64,000 bases of DNA from Bythopirellula sp041737835 (GTDB taxonomy: Bacteria; Planctomycetota; Planctomycetia; Pirellulales; Lacipirellulaceae): assembly GCA_041737835.1 (NCBI GenBank), contig JBGSQY010000040.1; one strand, given 5' to 3'. Both the position numbers and the translations under genes were made by a program. Positions 51,296-60,811 of the stretch are shown piece after piece. Every line of letters begins with the position of its first letter. The first letter of the stretch is position 1. Below the pieces are notes generated by a model that did no database searches, was not told where the DNA came from, and was given only the letters and a program-made list of their open reading frames with translations.

Positions 51296-51934
51296 GTGAG
51301 AAAATTGGCTTTAGGGATCGTTCTATTACTCATTGCCGTCAGAGCTTTCGCCGATTATCGCTTCATGTCGGAATTCGGGGCCGACTCGCAGCACTCTGTC
51401 TGGCTGATGTATCTGGTGGGGAAAACCCTGTTCTGGCTCGTCACGGGTATCGCAGCCATCGCCTTGATTAACACCAGCGAGATGAAAAGCCGGCTGTCAA
51501 TCTTCGGCTGCCTGCTGCTGGTGCTCTGGATCGGCGCGCTCAGTTGGTCAATTTTCGTCTATCACGATGCCCGACGGGCACTTGTCGATGCTTCGTCAAC
51601 GGAGTCCTCATCCGAACGACTCAAAGCGCTCGCCAACTTCGCGGGCCTGCAAGCGGGCTACGAACTCGACAACCGGCTGGCGGGAAATCCCAACACGCCC
51701 CCCGAAGTTCTGCGTCGCCTGCACGGCAAGCCTTATCAAATCGGCACGGAGATCACGCTCGCGAAAAACCCGAACGCCCCCGACGACGTGCTCCTGGCAA
51801 TAGGAGCCCGCAAGGACGAGTGGTCGGAGCATCTTCTTAAAGCGCTCAAGGAAAATCCCAGGTACAAAGATTTGTTTCCCGAGGAAGCTGCCGCCGAAGA
51901 TGCTGCCAAGCCCGAAGCAGATGAAGAGAAATAA
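51296..51934 (+). CDS. Hypothetical membrane protein with helical cytoplasmic tail
   Basis: 212 residues, GTG start at 51296; the next in-frame ATG (51365) would cut into the first helix. Three membrane segments (LALGIVLLLIAVRAF, TLFWLVTGIAAIALI, IFGCLLLVLWIGALSWSIFV) and then a tail containing AGNPNTPPEVLRRLHGKP and LAKNPNAPDDVLLAIG, two copies of the NPNTPxExLxxL leucine-rich-variant motif. The tail ends in an acidic Ala/Glu run. Function unknown. Confidence 0.72.
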   Translation: MRKLALGIVLLLIAVRAFADYRFMSEFGADSQHSVWLMYLVGKTLFWLVTGIAAIALINTSEMKSRLSIFGCLLLVLWIGALSWSIFVYHDARRALVDASSTESSSERLKALANFAGLQAGYELDNRLAGNPNTPPEVLRRLHGKPYQIGTEITLAKNPNAPDDVLLAIGARKDEWSEHLLKALKENPRYKDLFPEEAAAEDAAKPEADEEK

Positions 51935-52056
51935 TCTCCTGAAGGTGTTTGTTACTGCCGAGCAGAATTTGCTCAGTGGATCCAGTTCGATGTACAGCAA
52001 ACTAAAATCAGGCCGACTTTACAGCCGGCCCGTTCGCTTAATTTGAGGAAAACTGG

Positions 52057-52099
52057 ATTCCCGCCCTCACCTTCGTGAGGGCAGGCTCTGCGCGGGAAT
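52057..52099. repeat. ATTCCCGC-type palindromic repeat after the lysozyme gene
   Basis: ATTCCCGC (52057-52064) pairs with GCGGGAAT (52092-52099), and inside lies the tight hairpin GCCCTCAC-CTTC-GTGAGGGC (52063-52082). It sits just beyond the stop of the minus-strand lysozyme gene and is related to the repeat at 28590-28659. It may serve as terminator. Confidence 0.6.
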
Positions 52100-52105
52100 G
52101 AGGGG

Positions 52106-53110
52106 CTACCGCGAACGGCGCTTCAACACCAGCACGCTGCACAAGCTCACGAGCAACAACGTCGACGGCTCGGGCACGGTCGTCAAGCCGGCCAGCGATC
52201 CGTTGGCATATTGTGTTTGCCAGATCGCGAGGTCCGTGGCATTGATCGCCCCATCGTGATTGGCGTCCCCCTTGGCGAAGGTCACGCCCGTGGCCAATCC
52301 GACATTACGCTGCCAAGCGAGAAAGTCGCGGCCATCGACGTCACCATCGCGATCGAAATCGCCCGACGGTTCGAAGGGGACAAACTCCAAGAGATCGTCC
52401 ATCGTTCCTTCAAACACGTTGCGGTCGACTGCGCCGCTGATGCCGCTCACGGTTCCGGAAGCAGTGAACTGCCAGAAATCCCAATCGCTCCAAATGCCAC
52501 TGGCCGACGCCGGTGGTTCTGCAGGAGGTGTGTAATTGTAGTTAGCGAGCCAAAAATCGTACTGTGAAATGTTGGATTCAAAATAGCTTGTAGCGTAATT
52601 CGTATTTGCATAGATGATCGGAGCGAACCCCATTCGGTTCACAACGACGGAAACGAAATCGCGAATCCATTCCGAAACATAGGCCTTCTGCGTACCGGAA
52701 AATTCGCCAATCGTGGGCAACCGTTCGACATCAAGCACCGGTCGCAGCACATGCCCCGGTTGAGCGTAATAACCCTGAATCGCGTCGACGAAATCATTCG
52801 CTTCGTCGATGGCATCGTTGGGGTTGCTTTCCGCGCTATCGGGACGACCAAAATGATAGGGCCCGATGAGCATCCCCGCATTGATCGCGTTGGTCATGTT
52901 TTGCGTGAACTTGGCATCAACGAAATCGACCCCTTCAGTCGCCTTGGTGAAGGCGAACTTGATCCCAGCGTTTTTCACAGACGTCCAGTTGACGTTCCCC
53001 TGATAGTTGGAAACGTCGATGCCCGGCAGATAGGGTTGGGCAGCCGCAAGTTCAGCAAAGGCACCAATGACGATAACAACCAAAACGACGACACCGCGCA
53101 AACAAGCCAT
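52106..53110 (-). CDS. GH25-type lysozyme with dockerin-like repeats and PEP-CTERM signal
   Basis: 334 residues. Signal peptide VVVLVVIVIGAFAELAAA; then GH25 muramidase: PGIDVSNYQGNVNW with catalytic-site Asp, KFAFTKATEG, LIGPYHFGRP and LRPVLDVERLP with the DxE pair. Residues ~240-300 contain two dockerin-like EF-hand blocks (GDFDRDGDVDGRDFLAWQ and GDANHDGAINATDLAIWQ). C-terminus VPEPSTLLLVSLCSVLVLKRR. An exported, surface-sorted peptidoglycan hydrolase; target may be own wall or other bacteria. Domain order and sorting are seen, target is inference. Confidence 0.9.
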   Translation of the reverse strand: MACLRGVVVLVVIVIGAFAELAAAQPYLPGIDVSNYQGNVNWTSVKNAGIKFAFTKATEGVDFVDAKFTQNMTNAINAGMLIGPYHFGRPDSAESNPNDAIDEANDFVDAIQGYYAQPGHVLRPVLDVERLPTIGEFSGTQKAYVSEWIRDFVSVVVNRMGFAPIIYANTNYATSYFESNISQYDFWLANYNYTPPAEPPASASGIWSDWDFWQFTASGTVSGISGAVDRNVFEGTMDDLLEFVPFEPSGDFDRDGDVDGRDFLAWQRNVGLATGVTFAKGDANHDGAINATDLAIWQTQYANGSLAGLTTVPEPSTLLLVSLCSVLVLKRRSR

Positions 53111-53390
53111 CTTCTCAACCTTGTTGATGTGTTGAATTCGATTCCGTGCCTACGGAGCTTATTGTAGCCGCAAGTGCGAAAATCGCCGCATCGGAATGCG
53201 CTGGGGTTTATCGCATTCGCGCTAGGTGCCCATGACCCGCACGACAGCCCCAAACCGCATATTTTGCCGAGAAAGGCAGCCATTCCGTGCTCTCCACGCC
53301 CCGTGCTGTAGGCTCACCCCGCCGCGTCGATTACCATAAAAGAGGCAGGGAACTGGCCACAACTTCTCGATTTCCAGGGTCGCGAGCCGT

Positions 53391-55244
53391 ATGGCTACTA
53401 CATCCCTTCAACTTTTGCAGCCCGCCAAAAAGACCATCCTCTCGGTCTTGTTCTATCACCGCCATCAACGTGTCTTCGCTACGCCGCTCGACACGCGTTT
53501 GGAAATCGGCCGCCAACGCTCGGGTGAACCGGCTCCCCGGCGGCGGATCGAACGAACCGACCACGCCCGGATCGTGCTCGCTCCGTACGACGACGTCGAC
53601 ATTTCGCGCTCGCACATTTCGCTGCGCGCGATCAGCGACAACGAGATTGAAATCAAGAATCTGAGCAAGACCCAGCCCGTGCGGTTGTCGCGAGACATCC
53701 TGCTTAACCCGGGCCAAAAAACAATCACCAGCCCACCGCTACTCGCGCAGTTCAGCACCTATGCGGTGCGCGTGGAACCGCCACTGGAAGAGGATCTTGA
53801 TCTGCAGCCGCTCCCCGAAGCCACGATGCCGCCGGGGACAAAAGTGTTCGAGCAAGGCCTGGGCCGGCTCAACATCGGCACAATGGACGAACGGCTTCTC
53901 ATCAAATGGCTGGAGACCGTACTCAGCGTATTCCAAAGCGCCGCCAACTCACGCGACTTCCCCGTGCTTGCTGCTAAGGCACTTGTGAAAATTGTCGGCC
54001 TCGACGCCGCGGCGATGATTGAATGCGAAGCCGACGGTCGCTGGAAAGTTGCCGCGCTGCATTCGATTGTCGATGGACAAAACGAAGCTACGTGGATCCC
54101 CAATCAAACGCTGCTCAAACGCGTCATCCGCGAGCGGCGCACCTTTCGCAACGTTCCCGCCAACGCCCCCGATACCGCACAAAGTTTGAAAAACATCTTC
54201 GCGCTTGTGGCCGCACCGATTCTCGATGGCAAAGGAAACGTGCTGGGGATCCTTTACGGTGACAGGAGTAGTCACAAATCCGGATGCATCCCCGAAATCA
54301 GTCCGTTTGAAGCCAAACTCGTGGAAGTCTTGGCGACTGGCATCGCCGCGGCACTCGCGAGGGTGAAGGAAGAACAAGCAACGATGGCGGCCCGCGTGCA
54401 GTTCGAGCAATTCTTTACGCCGCAACTGGCGATGCAATTGGAGAATGATCCGCAACTCCTCACTGGCCGCGATGCCAATATCACGGCGCTCTACGCCAAT
54501 GTTCGTGGCTTCAGCCGAATCAGCGAGCAACTTGGCCCCGCGCGCACGATGACGTGGCTGCAAGACGTGATGGGTTCGCTCGCCGAATGCGTGCTCGAAA
54601 GCGACGGCGTGCTCGTTGATTTTCTCGGGGACGAATTGATGGCGATGTGGGGGGCACCGATCGCCCAAGCCGATCACGCCGATCTCGCTTGCCGCACGGC
54701 GATGAAGATGCTCGGCACGCTTTCCGAAATCAACAATCGCTGGAAACGGCAACTCGGCCGCGATGTCCATCTGGGCATCGGCATCAACTCGGGCGTAGCG
54801 CGGGTCGGCAACACCGGCTCGAAGCAAAAATTCAAATACGGTCCGCTCGGCGATACGGTCAACATCGCCAGCCGCGTGCAGGGGGCCACCAAATATCTCG
54901 GCACGGAATGCCTCATCACCGGCACAACCCTCAGCGGACTTTCCCAACCCCACGCCACGCGGCGGCTCGCGCGGGTGAAAGTCGTGAACATCGAGCAACC
55001 GCTCGATTTGTATGAAATCGTCCGCAGTACGCCGCCCGATTGGCAGCAACATTGCTCGCGTTATCAGGACGTTCTGACGGCGCTCGAAACCAAGAATCTC
55101 ACGCTCGCGGGCGATCTGGTCATCAAAATGGGCGAAGATTATCCCCACGACGCGGCCGTCGAAGCCCTAGCTCACCGGATTGCCGAAGCTCGGCTCGCTC
55201 AACCCACGGCTGACAGCGCGATCTGGCATTTGCCGGGAAAATAA
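53391..55244 (+). CDS. FHA-GAF-class III adenylate/guanylate cyclase protein
   Basis: 617 residues. FHA at ~30-125 (TRLEIGRQRSG, VDISRSHISL, NLSKTQPVRLSR) for phosphothreonine binding, GAF at ~175-330, cyclase at ~360-540. In the cyclase domain the first metal site reads NITALYANVRGFSRIS, so the first catalytic Asp (usually in FADI) is Asn; the second is kept in VDFLGDELMAMWGAP. PLGDTVNIASR holds the transition-state Asn/Arg. The protein may be a weakened or regulatory cyclase. FHA suggests input from Ser/Thr kinases. Soluble. Confidence 0.9.
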   Translation: MATTSLQLLQPAKKTILSVLFYHRHQRVFATPLDTRLEIGRQRSGEPAPRRRIERTDHARIVLAPYDDVDISRSHISLRAISDNEIEIKNLSKTQPVRLSRDILLNPGQKTITSPPLLAQFSTYAVRVEPPLEEDLDLQPLPEATMPPGTKVFEQGLGRLNIGTMDERLLIKWLETVLSVFQSAANSRDFPVLAAKALVKIVGLDAAAMIECEADGRWKVAALHSIVDGQNEATWIPNQTLLKRVIRERRTFRNVPANAPDTAQSLKNIFALVAAPILDGKGNVLGILYGDRSSHKSGCIPEISPFEAKLVEVLATGIAAALARVKEEQATMAARVQFEQFFTPQLAMQLENDPQLLTGRDANITALYANVRGFSRISEQLGPARTMTWLQDVMGSLAECVLESDGVLVDFLGDELMAMWGAPIAQADHADLACRTAMKMLGTLSEINNRWKRQLGRDVHLGIGINSGVARVGNTGSKQKFKYGPLGDTVNIASRVQGATKYLGTECLITGTTLSGLSQPHATRRLARVKVVNIEQPLDLYEIVRSTPPDWQQHCSRYQDVLTALETKNLTLAGDLVIKMGEDYPHDAAVEALAHRIAEARLAQPTADSAIWHLPGK

Positions 55245-55422
55245 AGTGAACGTAGGTCCCTGGCGAAAGGTCCCAGCAGTGGTGGATAGGTGCCCCAAGC
55301 CCCCTTGCCAGACTTCGGTGCTGGCAGTATATTTTCGGGTCTCGTTTGCCGATAAAGTCGCTACCCATGTAAGGCCTGTCCTGCACTGGATTTGCTAGCA
55401 AACGAATCGAAACCATAAACAC

Positions 55423-55496
55423 GGCGCCGTAGCTCAATTGGTTAGAGCACTGGACTGTCGATCCAGAGGTCGCGGGTTCGAGCCCCGTCGGCGTCG
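55423..55496 (+). tRNA. tRNA-Asp (anticodon GTC)
   Basis: GGCGCCGTAGCTCAATTGG begins the acceptor and D arm; anticodon stem-loop CTGGACTGTCGATCCAG; T arm GCGGGTTCGAGCCCCGT; acceptor ends CGGCGTC with discriminator G. CCA not encoded. Confidence 0.95.
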
Positions 55497-55510
55497 CTTA
55501 AAGAAAAGCT

Positions 55511-55550
55511 AAGCCTGACAGTCACTTATGGCTGTTAGGCTTTCTTCTTT
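55511..55550 (+). terminator. Rho-independent terminator after tRNA-Asp
   Basis: AAGCCTGACAG pairs with CTGTTAGGCTT (11 bp, one G-U) around a 10-base loop, followed by TTCTTCTTTT. Transcription of the tRNA likely stops here. The following ~320 bases show nothing recognisable. Confidence 0.8.
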
Positions 55551-55882
55551 TGGAATGCAAATTCTTCGCTGCCCTCCGCTGGTCCTCCAATCTGTTCGGG
55601 AACTAGGACTTTCTGGCCATGAACTGCTGCTTGAGTAGCGGCGGATATCCTGAAAGATCAATGCCAGTTGGTCATGGGTCATGCCTTCCTGGGAATTTCA
55701 GGAGTGCTTGGCTGAATGATATTTCAGCAGCAGAGTGTTGTTTCTGCCTTATTTAAATACGATCCATTGTGGTTTGTTCTTCTACGGATTTGCCGCCACA
55801 AGCAGGCCTATGCAATAATTGCTAAAGCAGTAAGTATCATTTAATCCGCCGTTGGGGCGGCAACGAGATGGGATGCCAGGCT

Positions 55883-56248
55883 ATGTTGCGATTTGTGACG
55901 CTGACGTTGATTGGTATAGCATTCGTGACGTACCTGATCGTGATTGGCCAGATGTCCCTGAATGCGTTGTTACTGTTCTTTCCGTTTACTATGATTCCTT
56001 ACTTGCTGATCGCGGCGGTAGTGATGCGCTGGCGTTCGATCGGAAGTCAACTAGTATGCTTGTTTGCAACCATTGCATACTTGGCATGGTTTGCCTACGT
56101 GTACTTAGATGCAACGGTCTGGCACCCTGACGCTCAAAGTCCCATCGCCTTCGCATTCGTCAGCAATTATGCCGCTCCTGTACTTTTCATTCTGTGGTTA
56201 GTGGCTTACGCATTCGAGTGGAATGCCCGCTCCCAGAGCTACAGTTAG
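55883..56248 (+). CDS. Hypothetical four-helix membrane protein
   Basis: 121 residues from ATG 55883 (ATG 55868 adds five). Hydrophobic segments TLTLIGIAFVTYLIVIG, LLLFFPFTMIPYLLIAAVVM, SQLVCLFATIAYLAWFAYVY and PVLFILWLVAYAF. No family recognised. AT content here is higher than in the neighbouring genes, which may point to recent acquisition. Confidence 0.55.
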   Translation: MLRFVTLTLIGIAFVTYLIVIGQMSLNALLLFFPFTMIPYLLIAAVVMRWRSIGSQLVCLFATIAYLAWFAYVYLDATVWHPDAQSPIAFAFVSNYAAPVLFILWLVAYAFEWNARSQSYS

Positions 56249-56318
56249 TCGCGTTTGCAGACCGATGACCTTCCACGGCGATCGATAGTCCTAATCAAAT
56301 GATTTTTCGAGCTCAGTT

Positions 56319-56696
56319 ATGAGTTGGTATTCAGACGATCCGCGCTTAGAGTACTACAGCCCTTTGGCAATCTCAGCAGCCATTCCTGTCGATACGTTTT
56401 TATTTGTTATTGATGCATTGCACGTAACACCATTCTACGCCGGTGAAGAGCCCAGTGACTGTGAAGCAGATTCGCGACATTGTTCCGCCAAAGAGCTTTG
56501 CTTAGCAATACCCCATTACGCTAAAAGTCTATTTGGAACTGAGTGGCAAGCGGCTCTACACGAGATGGGTCTCCTCACCAGTGATGACCTCGGCCAAATT
56601 GTTTTTTCAATGGTTGACGGCGGTTTGCTTCAAGCGACGGCAGAGGACCATTTAGAAGATTTCATCGGTGTTTGTCGCTTTGTTGATAGTCATTAA
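56319..56696 (+). CDS. Minf_1886-family protein
   Basis: 125 residues. It shows the family pattern SAKELCLAIPHYAKSLFG, then ALHEMGLLTSDDLGQIVFSM and GGLLQATAEDHLEDF near the C-terminus, typical of a Planctomycetes/Verrucomicrobia-restricted uncharacterised family. Slightly diverged: the usual aromatic run around ELC-W is EL-CLA here. No function known. Preceded by a 70-base gap from the membrane protein. Confidence 0.72.
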   Translation: MSWYSDDPRLEYYSPLAISAAIPVDTFLFVIDALHVTPFYAGEEPSDCEADSRHCSAKELCLAIPHYAKSLFGTEWQAALHEMGLLTSDDLGQIVFSMVDGGLLQATAEDHLEDFIGVCRFVDSH

Positions 56697-56988
56697 ACCC
56701 ATAGCCATGTGAAAGCAAGCCGCGCGGCGAGTGTTATCTTCGATCCCCAGCATCACCGACAGCATCCCCGCCCAGGCTTTCTCCTCCCATACGACGAAGG
56801 GCATAGAAAATGCCTTGAGTTATTTGCGCCCAATTTACGGGCTCACTGCGATTTGAAAGAGCATCGCCGAGGTTTAGATTTTACACGAATAAGCTTGGGG
56901 CTTCGGATCAATCCTGATCACGGCAATTCTTTTGCTACTTATGAAGTCAGCAATTCGTACAAGTACACCCCAAAATAGGATTCAATTC

Positions 56989-57231
56989 ATGCGCGACGCG
57001 AGCACTACCGACAATGTTCCCATCCAAGTCCATGAGGATAACACTGGTCGACCATGCCTCGAAATCGCGCCGGTCCAAGTTCCTCAAATTCGGGTGCTTT
57101 TTGATAGTGTTGGGCTGAAATACACGGTCGAAGAACCTTTGGACGAGATTAGCCAACCGCTGACATCGATCGTGTTCGAGACCAAAACCAGCCGCGAAGA
57201 AGTCCAAAGTTTGCTCGATGAACTCGATTAG
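56989..57231 (+). CDS. Small acidic hypothetical protein
   Basis: 80 residues from ATG 56989 (AGGA 8 bases upstream). Predicted alpha/beta (LEIAPVQVPQIRVLFDSVGLKYTVEEPL, TSIVFETKTSREEVQSLLDEL). Cytosolic, not recognised. Its start lies 292 bases after the Minf_1886 stop, within a poorly coding stretch. Confidence 0.5.
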   Translation: MRDASTTDNVPIQVHEDNTGRPCLEIAPVQVPQIRVLFDSVGLKYTVEEPLDEISQPLTSIVFETKTSREEVQSLLDELD

Positions 57232-57455
57232 TGGTCCTCGAGATTACGGAACAGCAACTTCTCGCAATACACTGATCATCACTAGGCCACTTAGGTTACA
57301 CAAACACCAATTTCCGAATTCCCGCTGACTCGCATCGCGGTACAGGTATCTCGTACTCGAACTTTTCCCAAATGTCGGTATGCGAGTTGCTAGCTCTAAA
57401 CAGAATCAATCAGCACTCGGCTGATCTCTTAAACCTGTTCACAGAGGGGACAAAA

Positions 57456-57917
57456 ATGAGTCGTTTCAAAGGTATTGCGAGTTTTCTCATCGCACTTTCA
57501 CTCTTTAGCTTGGTGAGCGAGAGCGCCGAAGCGCGCTGCCGCAAGCGTTGTCGGCCACATCGATCGCGTCATCAATCTTGTGCTCAGACGTGCCATCATC
57601 AGGCCGCGCCTGCACCATGTGGTTGCAATATGGACGGTTATGAGTCGTCTAGCACGTATGACGAACACCAATCGCAAAAAATCGACAGCTCGCAGATGGA
57701 CGGTCAGTCGTACGCCAATGAATCGGCCAATGCCCAAGTTCCCGCACCTCCCACGGCTGCTAACTCGGCACCCGCTGCTAACCAAGGCGATAATCCCAAT
57801 GAACGTGGCGACCAACGTTCGGCCGCCGATGTTGAGCAAAACCGCGGTCAGAATACCGACCAGAGCTTGGCTCCTGACAGTTCCGACGTTCCCATGCGTC
57901 CCGGCAGCACCAACTAG
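57456..57917 (+). CDS. Secreted Cys-rich N-terminus, low-complexity hypothetical protein
   Basis: 153 residues from ATG 57456 after CAGAGGGG. Signal peptide FLIALSLFSLVSESAEA; mature N-terminus is Cys/His/Arg-rich (RCRKRCRPHRSRHQSC, TCHHQAAPAPCGC) and the rest is Gln/Asn/Ala/Pro-rich and disordered. The six Cys and several His could bind metal or form disulfides. A strong terminator follows, so this is a single-gene unit. Function unknown. Confidence 0.68.
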   Translation: MSRFKGIASFLIALSLFSLVSESAEARCRKRCRPHRSRHQSCAQTCHHQAAPAPCGCNMDGYESSSTYDEHQSQKIDSSQMDGQSYANESANAQVPAPPTAANSAPAANQGDNPNERGDQRSAADVEQNRGQNTDQSLAPDSSDVPMRPGSTN

Positions 57918-57930
57918 TGTTGAAAATCAC

Positions 57931-57971
57931 AAAACTCCGCGCTGGCGATGTTGCCAGTGCGGAGTTTTTTT
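57931..57971 (+). terminator. Rho-independent terminator
   Basis: AAAACTCCGC-GCTGGC pairs with GCCAGT-GCGGAGTTTT to make a long stem, loop GATGTT, followed by seven T. It starts 14 bases past the stop of the 57456-57917 gene. Confidence 0.92.
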
Positions 57972-58114
57972 ATTCCCTATCGAGCCCGCTTGCCATCTCT
58001 TCCGCTGTCCTGTCTTTAAGACAGATTTCAGTTGGTGAAATGCCGACAAAATCTCAACACGTAAATCAGCTTCTGTTACAATGAGGGTCTCATCGATACC
58101 CAGGGTTTTGGCGG

Positions 58115-59674
58115 ATGTGGCAGACTCTCTTTAATCGGGCTTTGCTTAGTAGTCTTACCGGACTTTTGGTCTGGCTGAACTCCACAACTGTCTTGGCCTT
58201 GCCCGCGCTTGAAGACGTCGTCTTGTATGAAGTCAATCTCCGCGCTTTCTCAGAAGCAGGGAATTTAGCTGGGGTGACCGCGCGTTTGGATCAGATTCAG
58301 GAGGTCGGAGCCAACGTGTTGTGGCTGATGCCCATTCATCCCGTTGGACAAGAGCGGAGCGCCGGAGGACTGGGATCTCCTTACTCCGTGCAAGACTACG
58401 GAAGTGTCAGCAGCGAATACGGTGGTTTGTCGGCGCTGAACACACTCGTCGATGCGGCCCACGAACGTGGGATGTCTGTGATTCTCGATTGGGTCGCCAA
58501 CCACACCGCATGGGATCACCCCTGGATATCCAATGCCGATTGGTACACGCAAAACTCGCAAGGACAGATAGTTCACCCCCCAGGAACGGGTTGGCTCGAC
58601 GTAGCCGACTTGAATTATTCGAATTCTGCTATGCGGTCGGCCATGATTAGCGAGATGCAATATTGGGTGACTGAAGTCGGCATTGATGGGTTTCGAGCTG
58701 ATGCCGCCAACTTTGTTCCTTACGATTTCTGGCAACAAGCCATACCCGCCGTGCGCGGGGCGACGGAACGCCCGCTCTTGATGCTCGCCGAGGGGGATCG
58801 ACCCGATCACCATGCAGCCGGCTTTGACCTGACATTTGATTGGAGTTTCTCCAACTTAGTGAAGAACGTGTTTAATTCGTCTGGCTCAGCGTTGACATTG
58901 CAAGCGGGTCATCAACAGATATTCTCGGGAGTTCCGGCCGGCAAGAGCGTGCTTCGCTTTACGACAAATCACGACGAAAGCGCGTGGGATGCAACGCCCG
59001 TTGAGCTTTTTGGCAGCTTAGAAGCTTCGCTCGCCGCTTACGCGGTTACGGTCGCTTACGGTGGTACGCCACTCATCTACGGTAGTCAGGAAATCGGCTG
59101 GGAAGAAAATATTCCGTTCTTCACGAAGGCGCCAATTGATTGGACAACGGGTGCCGAGACAGCCGAGTGGTATGCAAAGCTATTCGCAATTCGAGAAGAC
59201 CACGAGGCACTTATAAAAGGAACGCTGAGTGACCAAAGCAATAGCAACGTGGCGATGCTGATGCGACAACATGAGGATGACCAAGTGCTGATCTTGGTTA
59301 ACACGCGTAATAGCGCGCGTTCCATTCAAATTCCTGCCGATTGGCAAGGGTCTTGGTACAACCAATTTACGGGTGACTCGCAGACATTGACTCCGCTCTT
59401 TTCGCTCGATCCCTACGAAGTCCTAATCCTAGCGCAAACGTCGCCCTTGGTGCCGGGTGACTTTGATGGCGATGGTGACGTCGATGGCAGGGACTTTCTG
59501 GCCTGGCAACGAGGTGAATCACCAGCTCCCTCCAGCGTGGACGATTTGGCCGATTGGCAAAGCAGTTACAGCATAACAATGTCAGCCGATGTCACCGCAA
59601 TCCCCGAGCCAAATAGCCTACTGGTTGGTTTTATGCTGTTTGGATTGTTAACCTGCCGTAGGAAACACTTTTGA
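58115..59674 (+). CDS. Secreted GH13 alpha-amylase with dockerin-like repeat and PEP-CTERM signal
   Basis: 519 residues. Signal peptide ALLSSLTGLLVWLNSTTVLA. GH13 regions in order: DWVANHTAWDHPW (region I, His), IDGFRADAAN (region II, with nucleophile Asp), LLMLAEGDRP (region III, Glu) and FTTNHDESAW (region IV, His-Asp). Then ~45 residues of C-terminal beta domain, the dockerin-like block GDFDGDGDVDGRDFLAWQ (~450) and IPEPNSLLVGFMLFGLLTC. Acts on alpha-glucans outside the cell, anchored via exosortase. A strong terminator closes the gene. Confidence 0.92.
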   Translation: MWQTLFNRALLSSLTGLLVWLNSTTVLALPALEDVVLYEVNLRAFSEAGNLAGVTARLDQIQEVGANVLWLMPIHPVGQERSAGGLGSPYSVQDYGSVSSEYGGLSALNTLVDAAHERGMSVILDWVANHTAWDHPWISNADWYTQNSQGQIVHPPGTGWLDVADLNYSNSAMRSAMISEMQYWVTEVGIDGFRADAANFVPYDFWQQAIPAVRGATERPLLMLAEGDRPDHHAAGFDLTFDWSFSNLVKNVFNSSGSALTLQAGHQQIFSGVPAGKSVLRFTTNHDESAWDATPVELFGSLEASLAAYAVTVAYGGTPLIYGSQEIGWEENIPFFTKAPIDWTTGAETAEWYAKLFAIREDHEALIKGTLSDQSNSNVAMLMRQHEDDQVLILVNTRNSARSIQIPADWQGSWYNQFTGDSQTLTPLFSLDPYEVLILAQTSPLVPGDFDGDGDVDGRDFLAWQRGESPAPSSVDDLADWQSSYSITMSADVTAIPEPNSLLVGFMLFGLLTCRRKHF

Positions 59675-59708
59675 ATGTTTGTCCGACGTAACCGTCGTCT
59701 AATACTAA

Positions 59709-59753
59709 AATCAGCCGCCGGATCATCCAATCCCTGCGGCTGATTGCGTTTTT
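59709..59753 (+). terminator. Terminator after the alpha-amylase gene
   Basis: AATCAGCCGC and GCGGCTGATT form a 10-bp perfect stem across 17 bases, followed by GCGTTTTT. The stem sequence GCGGCTGAT recurs in the palindrome at 62262-62304. Confidence 0.75.
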
Positions 59754-60029
59754 CGAAACGGTTTCTGTTCTGGCGGGCACGGTCAAATCGCCTGGGATAT
59801 TGGCTGAAATTTGGCTTGAAGGCGATGATCGCAGGACGACCACGCCATTGACACCTGTAAGCTCTCGTGGCTGCAATCGCAAATTGAGCGCTATTACAAT
59901 TCCGTAAGAATCGCTCGCCTTTTACCCTTCGGCCAGAAATCGTTAAAATAGAAACGTTAGAATTACATATCGAGCTGCTAACTTCAGTAACCTTGCATTG
60001 AACATCTCCACCAGCCCCGCGGATCAACC

Positions 60030-60719
60030 GTGAAAGTCTTAGTTATCGAAGATGATGCGGTCATTGGCCGGGCGCTTACCCAAGGCCTCCAAGAAGCAGG
60101 CCACGAATGCGAGTTGGTTGCCAACGGTCGTGCGGGTTTGGCCAAGGCTCAATCGCAATCCAGCGATGCAATTGTGTTGGACCTAGCGCTCCCTGAACTC
60201 AATGGTATGGAGTTGCTCCAACAACTCCGTGCGCAAGGAATCGATACCCCCGTGTTGATTCTGACTTCGTTGGGCTCGGTCGACGATCGCGTCGCGGGGC
60301 TTGAAGCGGGCGGCGACGATTATCTCGTCAAACCGTTCGCCTTTCCTGAACTGCTGGCCCGCTTGGTGGCGATCACGCGACGGTCAATCAATCAAAGTTC
60401 CCAATACTTGGAAGTCGGACAACTGCAGCTCGATCTCTCTACGCGCCGCGTGACGCGCGAAGGGAAAGAAATCGATCTCACCCCCACCGAATTCAGTTTA
60501 CTCGAATTTCTGATGCGCAATGCCGGTCAGGTTCTGACTCGCAAGATGATTTGCGAGCATCTTTGGGAAGCCGACTGGGAGGGAGTGACCAACGTTATTG
60601 AAGTCCACGTCACCCGGCTGCGCGGCAAAATCGACCGCGGCTTTGACGAGCCCTTATTGCACACCGTGCGTGGCCGCGGCTATGTGCTACGAGCCGCGCT
60701 GACTCCATCGGCTCAATAA
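60030..60719 (+). CDS. OmpR-family response regulator
   Basis: 229 residues, GTG start. Receiver with acidic pair IEDDAV, Asp in AIVLDLALPELNGMEL (~51), Thr in LILTSLGSV and Lys in LVKPFAFPE; winged helix with LTPTEFSLLEFLMRNAGQVLTRK and HTVRGRGYVLRA. Followed by its kinase after 92 bases. Target genes unknown. No specific ligand or regulon can be read from the sequence. Confidence 0.92.
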   Translation: MKVLVIEDDAVIGRALTQGLQEAGHECELVANGRAGLAKAQSQSSDAIVLDLALPELNGMELLQQLRAQGIDTPVLILTSLGSVDDRVAGLEAGGDDYLVKPFAFPELLARLVAITRRSINQSSQYLEVGQLQLDLSTRRVTREGKEIDLTPTEFSLLEFLMRNAGQVLTRKMICEHLWEADWEGVTNVIEVHVTRLRGKIDRGFDEPLLHTVRGRGYVLRAALTPSAQ

Positions 60720-60811
60720 TGGCCAGCTTTTGCGAATTGCGGCTTTCGCACTCTTTCTATCGCTGACTATCATGACTTGAATTGTCAGTCACTCCTTGAA
60801 CCAAGAGTCGT

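Noticed and set aside
56709..56978. 89-residue GTG-started frame after the Minf_1886 gene
   Set aside because: No ribosome site, no recognisable motif and irregular composition; overlaps the upstream region of the next small gene. Left out as too weak.
59566..60027. 153-residue minus-strand frame between amylase and response regulator
   Set aside because: It overlaps the amylase 3' end and its terminator and has no motifs; considered non-coding.
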